From Plectosphaerella cucumerina (Eukaryota > Ascomycota > Sordariomycetes > Glomerellales > Plectosphaerellaceae): a DNA stretch of 64,000 nucleotides. Made by a program: the position numbers and the translations under genes. Location: contig JAGPXD010000002.1 in the NCBI GenBank assembly GCA_020746995.1, positions 2,914,001-2,978,000 of the forward strand, written 5' to 3'. Shown here in pieces: positions 56,827 to 64,000 of this stretch. Within the stretch, counting starts at the first letter, position 1, and each line of letters begins with the position of its first letter. Under the pieces are notes generated by a model, which saw only the letters and a program-made list of their open reading frames with translations, made no database searches and was not told where the DNA came from.

Positions 56827-58383
56827 GGCGCTGGATGTTTTCCAGTATCTAGACCACAACATTTATTGTTCAAGCAGGATGAATTTTAAGTTCATTCGGC
56901 CGTCACTATGTGTTCATCTGGACTGGGTGTCGAGCAAGCAGGAGAGATCAGCTCTTGTTGTGTTGACAGTGGACATTGTAGGAGCGAAACAGCATCCTCA
57001 TCTTATCTCAGTACCAGGTATCCAGACACTTCATCGGGGCAGTAATGGCTCACCCAAACAAGTAATGACTGTGCTGGCTTTGAGCTTCGACGGAACTGGC
57101 ATCAGTTTCCATGCGCAATCATACGTGCCTTGTGGTAGTCTGGGAGACGTAGCACCCGCTGTGGTTGTGACAACGATTCTTCTTGAGATGCCCCCGCATT
57201 TCCGGCGCTCTCATATCTCGAGATCTGACTCCTCAGCTTGGGCTCCTATCTGGATAACACGGTCGACCAGCTCAATCACGAACGTGTCACTTCCTTCCAG
57301 TGGGAGCGTCAAGGCAAGAGCTCGTGGCCCTGGAGGACAAAGATGACACCAACTGGAAGTTTCCGTGTAATCCGTACCCTGGGGAAACATTCGCTGTTGT
57401 TTTTTATAGATTCTTGAGTCCACCGCGTTATGTGTGCGCGCTTGCGGTGGTTCATGTCTTCGAAGCGTTCCGGATCTTCCGTACATGAGGACGTGAACCG
57501 AGTTTCAGCTTCCCCCCCTAAGATCTTCCCTTCACGATATCATCGTTGGTCTCAACAATTCTCATGACTGAAACAGCGTCAATCTTGGAGGCAGTCTGAT
57601 TTCTGATGGTGCACACATCGCGTTGGCAGAGGCAACCCCGCGACGTGGTGCCTGAACAGGCTGAGTATCACCCGAGCCTTACGGCTGAGACATATACCAG
57701 AGGGCACTGACTTGACCTTCTGCATCTGTTGCCCTTCTGCATCTGTTGACCTGCTACATCGTGGGATACTAGATCCTCCATCAAACGCGGTAAGGCTGTA
57801 TTGTATCTTACAAGGAAAGCCCACAAGGACAGGCCACCCGCCCATTGCTGGCCTGGTTGCACAGGTGAGGCGCCCTTCACGTTGCCATATTCCGCCGGAC
57901 TGGGCCTGGATGCTAGCGGTAGGTGGTCGATCCGAGGAGCGCTGTCGCCGGCCCAGGAGGATGATTTATCCGTTTGAATGCTGACGAGAATATTCTACTC
58001 TACTCTCTGCAAAGTGAATGATGTCAGGTAGAAATCCTCAGGCGTCACGTGTTCTATCTGCCTTATCTGCCTGCCTACCTCAGGTTGCCTGATGAAAATT
58101 GCCCACACACGCCTAGAACCCCACCTGGCGAGTGCACTGTTGTTGTTTTCCCGCCAGCTTGCACTGCAAGGCCCCTCCTCTTCCTACAATCACCACCACG
58201 AGTCGTCAAGCTGCACGCCCGCGCCCACACACACCGCGTCAAAACCCTCCCGATTGCTGACGTTTATCCTGCAGACATCGAATGAGTCATCCCCTTCTTC
58301 ATTCGAGGTAGGTACGCAAGCCAATCATTCTCCATCCGTTTGTCATTTCATTGTACTGACTACCTAGTACCAGACCGTTTGTC
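56827..58383. other. 1.6-kb intergenic region, no gene supported
   Basis: Frames such as 56879-57346 lack domain-like sequence. A direct repeat, CTTCTGCATCTGTTG, occurs twice near 57717-57748. TAGGTA-type words occur near 58078 and 58307-58370. Confidence 0.5.
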
Positions 58384-61300
58384 ATGGACGACAACGGCAA
58401 GGCGCCTCCTCACCTCGCCGACAGGCCTCCGGCCTCTGGGTTGGGCGTTACCCTAGGGTGCGCCCTTAATTCCCCTCATCCTTCTCACCTCGACGATAGG
58501 CCTCCGGTCTCTTCTTCTGGGTCGGGCGTTACCCTCGGGTACGCCCGTATTCCCCCTCGTATGGCATCATCCTCTGCGATCTCGTCTTCCGCCGCCGCTC
58601 CGTCTGTCGCCGCCGCCTCGCCTCATCGGTCGGGAGCATCCTTAGGGGGCTCCCATATGACCACCTCACCATCCGGCGCCGCCTCGCCTCATCGGTTGGG
58701 AGCATCCTTAGGGGGCTCCCTCATAACCACCCCCGCCGCCAGCCCCGCCGCTGCTCCCAAGTTCAAGGCGGTCTACCAAGAGTGCGCTCTCCTTTTGGAC
58801 GACGACTCTGTTCCGCTTGCCGGGCGTTCCTGCAACATTCCGACTCCTACACAGATCGGTCTGTACTTTGTGGCAGCGGAGCCATTGAACGCCTCAGCCT
58901 GGGTTGGCTTCAGCCTAAAGGTTCCCTTCGGCCATCCTGCGCAGGCCGACAATGAGAATGATGGGTTTGGTGTCTCTGGTACATGTAAGCTTCTGCTTTG
59001 CTACTACAACTATGCCAAGATTACTCACAGCTTTTCCAGACGATGGCGCTACAGACAGTGTAGTATTCGGGCCAGATCGCTTCATCATGATCCGGTTTCC
59101 TCGTGGTCGCTTCGATATCAGCATCAGCTCCCCCGAGCCCGCCCGTCGAGCGCTGATCCCGCACCGGCCACAGCTCTGTACTATACACGTGACGCTGCAC
59201 CAAGGCGCGAAGTGCGAGATCCGCAAATGGGGCATCCCCTACAAGAACACCGCCGATCCTACCCTCGAGGCCATCATCAACGAAGACAAGCCCTTCCACA
59301 GAGGCCTGTCTCTCCTGGATATCTTCCACCGCGGCACGCAGTTCAAGATCGTGGCAATGAACAAGGAAGCGGCCCTCTCGAAAGCCCTCAAGCTGCCGCC
59401 GACATTCACATACCCATACGGAACCGAGCACTCTTGGAACATCGAGCGCTACCGCAGCCTCCTCAACGCGACCAAGAGCACCGAGCAATTCAAGCAGGTT
59501 CACCAGTACGATGACATGAACTCGTTCGTGGCGGTTGCAACGCAATTCAACGTTCAGGATGGTAAGCCCCTCTGAACCTGAACCCGCGTGCTAGTCCTAC
59601 CCATATCTGACAAAAATACAGTACTCTGGCTCCATGATGCCGCCCTCGAGATGGCCAAGTACGAATGGCCCGCATACTTTGTCCGCGTACCTGGGGATTC
59701 GACCTTCGGCTACGTTGTTGTTGCAACGACGGAAGTCTTCCGCCAAACGTACAAAGCAGCCTTCCGTCGCTTCATCGCCCAAAGTGCTTTCAAGCTTCTG
59801 GTCCATTCCCCCAGCGAAAATGGACAAGACCCTCGAGCTGTACGTTCCATACAGGATGTTTATCGTTCGATTGCACAGCTGACACGGACAACCTAGTAAC
59901 TGCGTGATCGTCGAGTACCCCGAATCGATTGACGCTCTTCAACACCACGGTACCGAGGCTCATGAACTGGTGTTGAAGGCGAAGATGCCCAAGCTTGCAG
60001 ACTTCCCCGGCTGGTTCAAGCCCCCCAAAACGTTCAGCGATCGGGCAACGGCCAACCAGCATCTAAAGCTCGATAAGGCGCGGTAGAACTGCGTCTCCTT
60101 GCTCTTTGATGCTGGTCTCGTCGAAACCAAGCGCAAGGTCGATGCTGTTCAATCGTTCGTGGCGGGGGCTGAGGCTACCCCCACGCCCTCGATCCTCCCA
60201 GGTGTGACTATGGAAGACCGTCAAGCCCTCCATCGCGCTCTCATGCAGGGCGTTGGCTTTTTCAACTGGATGACGACCCTGGCCGACCCCAACGACGTCA
60301 CTGGCAGGCCTGCCCAGCGCAAGCTTCCGTCGATCAACTTCCTCGACGTTGCAGACAAGGAGTATATCGCCAGCGTCTTGGATGGGGTTGCTCACTACGA
60401 CCGCTCTCGTCTTCTGGGATACCTCCGCGATCGTCCACTCGGGCTTGGCCTCATCACAGCTGTAAGTCAACAGTCCTCTCTATCTGCGATCATCGTTCAA
60501 TTTCATGTACTGACGGACCTCAGGGCGCTGGCTTCGGAAAAACGCAACTGTTGGCCTCTGTTACGCTCATCATGCAGGCGAGGCTGGGTCCCATCCTCTG
60601 CGTTGCCCCTGCCAACGTGGCGATGGACAACTTCGCCGAGCGCCTCAACAGGATGACCGCCGAGGCGACCACTCGATACAACCAGAGGAAGAGAGGGGGC
60701 ATCCGCCGAAAACTCGTCGTGCGCGGCTTCAAGTCCCAGCTCGAGTGCGATGCCTTCATGGCCATTCTGGAGTTCCCCGATACTCCGGACTGCTGGGTTC
60801 CTCGCGTTGCCGGAAGCCTCGACTCCAAGTGGCGTCTCGAGTTGTCGGTGACTTACTGGCTGCTCGTTGTTCTCCGCTCGCCCCTCGTCGACCAGCTCAC
60901 CGATGTCGATTCCAAGGCCCTTCACAGCCTCCGCAGCAGCATCGATTCTCGCGAGGACCTGGCCCCCCTTCGGAAACTCGCCACCCGGGAGGTCACCAAG
61001 GAGGGCTTTCTCAAGCTATCCCTATCCAACATGGGCGAAAAGGTCAAAGCGCTGATGCATGCCATCGTGAACGCCGCAGACTTCCTTTGCGTGGCGTCTG
61101 CCTTGTGCGAGAACGACTACAAGCATTGGAAGGATTCGTTTGCATGTGGCCTGGTTGTTGACGAGGCCGCCAACATCAACCGCGCCGACGTCATCTGCGC
61201 ATGGGGCAACACATTGCTTCCATGCATTCTCGGCGGGGACCCAAGACAGTAAGCCATCTCACGAGTTGAACCGATTCACGAGTCGATCTGCCTCACGAGT

Positions 61301-62325
61301 CGATCTGCCTCAGGGGTCGATCTGCCTCACGAGTCGAGCCGCATCACTTGTTCTATACTAACTGAGCTCAGATTGCCTCCTACGATGATGACAGGCGAAG
61401 AGAAGGACTTCTTCGGCAACTTCATCCATCGGCTCGTCAAGGATGGCCAGATTTCCCCCCTCGAGTTCTTCGTGGCTACCGGCATGCCGGTATATCGTAT
61501 GCACAAACAGCTCCGAATGGCCAAGGGTATGTTCGACATGGTGGCCAAGATCATCTACCCTGAGGCGCCCTTTACATACGGACCCAGCTGCGAGGTTCAT
61601 CTCCCGAGGTTCAAGCCCGGAAGGGATCTCGAGGCCTTCATCGTGGATCGGTTCCGGAACGATCCTGCAGTTCAACGACCCCTGCCTGGCCACCTGAGCC
61701 CTCTCTTCGTCCACTGCGAGGGCAGCCATGTCGACCTCGATCCCCGGACGGGGCAGAAGCGCAGCGAGGACCAGGTGCGCGTAGCTCTTGACTTCGGCAG
61801 GGATCTCATCAGGTCTGGCATGTCGCCGGATAGCGTCATTTTCCTGTCCCCCTACGCCGCCAACGTCAAGCTCCTCGAGAAGCTCAAGAACTCGCCCAAC
61901 GACTACGGCCCGGATCTCAAAGCTTGCCCTCGTGCCTGTACCATCGATGGCTTCCAAGGACAGTAAGTGATACATTAGGACCCCTCCAGCCTCAGAGCTT
62001 CAGGCTAACACATACTTCCAGCGAGGCCGACCTTACCATCGTCGTCATGGGCATGAACTCGCGCGTTGGTCCTGGCTTCACGACGGACCGACGGCGTCTG
62101 AACGTGCTACTCAGGCGGTCGAGGTCCGGTCTCGTCATCGTCGGTGACCTCAGCGCTACCGAAAATCTGAAGGGCGCGAGCAAGGGTACGATTGTGGTTG
62201 AAACGGACAAGGGGGAGAAGCTGTGCGTCCAGGCCAAGGCTCTTCTGAGCATTCACAGGATGTTGAGGGATAGCGGACGTGTGGCAACGATGGTTTGCCT
62301 GGAGAAAAAGTGGCAGCCCAGGTAG
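58384..62325 (+). pseudogene. Superfamily 1 helicase (UPF1/NAM7-like core), broken by frameshift and stop
   Basis: Seven exon pieces, 58384-58984, 59040-59561, 59622-59839, 59897-60461, 60524-61248, 61372-61962 and 62022-62325, correspond to about 1,170 residues. The helicase motifs are GAGFGKT (I), CVAPANVAMDNFAERL (Ia), LVVDEAANINRADV (II), LGGDPRQLPP (III), TIDGFQGHEADLTIVVMG (V) and RRRLNVLLRRSRSGLVIVGD (VI). The N-terminal third is Ser/Ala/Pro-rich with short repeats. Two defects are visible. The frame slips by one base at a run of five C at 59808-59812, since the next intron only splices in frame if one C is extra. A TAG stands in frame at 60084-60086 between DKAR and NCVSLLF. Both could be sequencing errors, but two in one gene suggest decay. 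RNA or DNA helicase activity is known for the family; the target is unknown. Confidence 0.75.
61259..61343 (+). repeat. 17-bp tandem repeat inside a helicase intron
   Basis: Five units of 17 bp (TCACGAGTCGATCTGCC and variants) lie inside the 123-nt intron 61249-61371. Removing four units would leave 55 nt, the normal intron size here. Confidence 0.8.
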
Positions 62326-63625
62326 ATGATACAGGAACCTCTCGGTTGATGCCCGCGGATAATTACAATCCCATGCAGCGTTTGATGTGGAATACATTCT
62401 AAGGTTTGCCGATGGCTTCACATAAGCAACACGACCATCACCTGATCATTATCTTTCTCGGTACCTCTTACATTACAGCTACCTAACCAGTAAATAAGGT
62501 CCCCTTATGTCGAAACCACGATGACTAGGCAGGGACCTTGCCTCGGTACTGGAGGATACCCAGATTTTTCCTCATCACCGCTCGCCAACACTCAACTCGT
62601 CGTCACCAAGGAGATATCGGGTCGACTTCAAGCTCGATACCGACTAAAAGCACATTACAAGCCTCGTCGCTTTCAATCACGGATCTGGCATCCCCTGACT
62701 TGGTGGGTTCCACGACGCAGCAGGTCAATCAGCACAACGGGTCAATCAGCACAGCGGGTCAATCAGCACAGCAGGTGAATTGATACAGCAGGTTGATTGA
62801 TACAGCAGGTGAATTGATACAGCAGGTGAATTGATACAGCAGGTTGATTGATACAGCAGGTTGATTGATACAGCAGGTTGATTGATACAGCAGGTTGATT
62901 GATACAGCAGGTTGATTGTTATATCAGGTTGATTAACTTGAAAGATGCGAGGCACATGGGGAATCGCCACCAACGTCTTCTCCCTGCCGGTGATGAGGAA
63001 TTCCGACCTTTCACACTCCGCACCAGAACCATACACAATCTGTCTCAGTAGTGATTCTGCATCTTTTAAGAGGTGCTCTGACAGTCGCTCCGCCCAACCC
63101 TAGGCACAAACAGTACACGGACATGATTTTACACTTTTTTTCCCTGCCAACCCCAAGACGTCAAACGAAGAGCACGCCATAGCAGCAGCCTCAAGATCAC
63201 CGCCTTCCCAGTGACTTTGAGTCCGGAGTAGCCAATCAGACCATGCTCGGCCCCACCCAGCCACCCAACCCATACCTACCTAGGTAGAACCTACAGTGTC
63301 TTGGCTCCTCGCACCCTCCCTCTTCTACTTCCACAACCACCACGCCCACCCTCCATCGAACCGTACAGCATGCACCCTCATCACGCTCCCGCTTCGGTTC
63401 CGCGATTGCTAATCATCCATCCACAGATACTTCTCGATCGAGTTACTTTTGCGCGCATCCGTTTCATTCAGGTACCACATACTCCATATTTCCCGTGCGC
63501 ACGACATGATCCTAACACACCTCACACAGACCAATCATTGACAGTCGGCGTCAAATGGACGACGACGATTGCCTGGGCAAATGCCCCCGGTCCGGTGGTG
63601 CTGTTAAGCCCACCGGGCCCCCGTG
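62326..63625. other. Intergenic with a 17-bp minisatellite and a palindrome
   Basis: No gene is supported. CTACCTAGGTAG, a perfect 12-bp palindrome, is at 63276-63287. The remainder is the flank of the helicase gene and of the truncated relative. Confidence 0.5.
62724..62934. repeat. 17-bp minisatellite, 12 units plus a partial
   Basis: Units read GTCAATCAGCACAGCGG in the first three copies and GTTGATTGATACAGCAG or GTGAATTGATACAGCAG in the later ones. All are 17 bp with no spacer. The shift in unit type part way along is typical of a minisatellite growing from one end. Lack of distinct spacers rules out a CRISPR array. Confidence 0.9.
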
Positions 63626-64000
63626 GGCAAGCTCGTCCCGCTCTTGATCGACTGCGTGAGTAGCCATGTCGAACACGACGCCGCCTTGGGACAGAACCGC
63701 AGCGATGAGCAGGTCCGTGTCGCCCTCGACTTCGCCAGGGCGACTTCGCCAGGGACTTCGTCAGACTGTTCCAGGTGGACGCGGCCATGATCCAGTTCCT
63801 GGCCCCCTATGCCAGCAACGTCGAGGCCCTCAACAAGGGCATGAAGTCGGCCGCCTACGCACGGGAGCTGCAGGGCTGCCCCCCCGCAGCCACCATCGAC
63901 AGCTACCAAGGCCGGTAAGTAACACCCAAGACCGTATAGACCTTGGCCGCTTGCTCACACAGTCTCAGGGAGGCATCAACTCTCATCCCAGTGATGGGCA
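63626..64000 (+). pseudogene. Truncated helicase relative, cut by the window end
   Basis: From GKLVPLLIDCVSSHVEHDAA on, the sequence matches the last third of the helicase at 58-62 kb, including NRSDEQVRVALDFAR, FLAPYASNVEAL and ATIDSYQGREAS. A 14-bp tandem duplication (GACTTCGCCAGGGC at 63728-63741, repeated from 63742) throws out the frame; reading one copy restores it. An intron at 63915-63968 sits at the same place as in the larger gene. No helicase-like sequence is seen before 63626, so the 5' part is missing. The 3' end lies beyond the window. Confidence 0.75.

Noticed and set aside
56879..57346. Possible gene downstream of the permease
   Set aside because: No domain, no homology recognised, and the opposite strand is open as well.
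59793..59896. Helicase exon 3 read through to the stop at 59896
   Set aside because: The GTACGT..CTAG intron at 59840-59896 is well formed and the next exon continues the protein, so the straight reading is not the gene.
60084..60086. In-frame TAG explained by an intron
   Set aside because: GTAGAA at 60082 could start an intron, but no acceptor restores the downstream frame, so a nonsense codon is the simpler reading.
62724..62934. CRISPR-like array
   Set aside because: Units are contiguous 17-bp repeats without spacers in a eukaryotic genome; it is a minisatellite.

Overview
The window is nuclear DNA of a filamentous ascomycete, most likely a Sordariomycete (inference). Protein genes carry short introns, mostly 48 to 65 nt, with GT..AG ends and CTAAC or CTGAC branch sites. 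Coding sequence is GC-rich with C or G favoured at third positions, intergenic spaces are long, genes lie on both strands, and two tRNA genes have introns. There are no operons, ribosome binding sites or CRISPR arrays. All exon coordinates were worked out by hand from splice signals and reading-frame continuity.

Layout. 0-9 kb: UTP4 (ribosome assembly) and PNG1 (peptide:N-glycanase-like, catalytic Cys replaced by Val), separated by about 4.3 kb without a visible gene. 10.6-18.5 kb: a small Cys-rich gene with an in-frame stop and a further good exon behind it, an MFS transporter, an acidic protein of unknown function with an internal duplication, and an adenosine deaminase of the ADGF/CECR1 type. 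19-36 kb: a block that looks like glycoside utilisation. It holds an intracellular GH3 beta-glucosidase with a PA14 insert, a divergently transcribed sugar transporter, a Zn2Cys6 regulator, a tRNA-Lys, an intracellular GH78 alpha-L-rhamnosidase, a second Zn2Cys6 regulator that may be CLR-2/ClrB/ManR-like, and an HxxxDG acyltransferase. 36.0-36.9 kb: an intron-containing tRNA-Ile(UAU) directly followed by an AT-rich tract that looks like a RIP-degraded repeat. 39-43 kb: a secreted DUF7707-type protein and an amidoligase-like protein. 43.5-56.8 kb: a GABA-utilisation block with GABA transaminase, Zn2Cys6 regulator, NmrA-like protein, succinate-semialdehyde dehydrogenase and amino-acid permease. 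58.4 kb to the end: a superfamily 1 helicase gene broken by a frameshift and a stop, a 17-bp minisatellite, and a truncated relative of the helicase running off the window.

Togetherness. The two candidate new systems are metabolic gene clusters. In the first, a transporter would import an intact rhamnosyl-glucoside, GH78 would remove rhamnose and GH3 the glucose. Four copies of an ATCTCCGCCG-like motif lie in its divergent promoter, with weaker matches upstream of the regulator and of GH78. In the second, the permease would import GABA, and transaminase plus dehydrogenase would convert it to succinate. Five GATA-type nitrogen sites lie upstream of the transaminase. Substrates and co-regulation are inferred, not shown.
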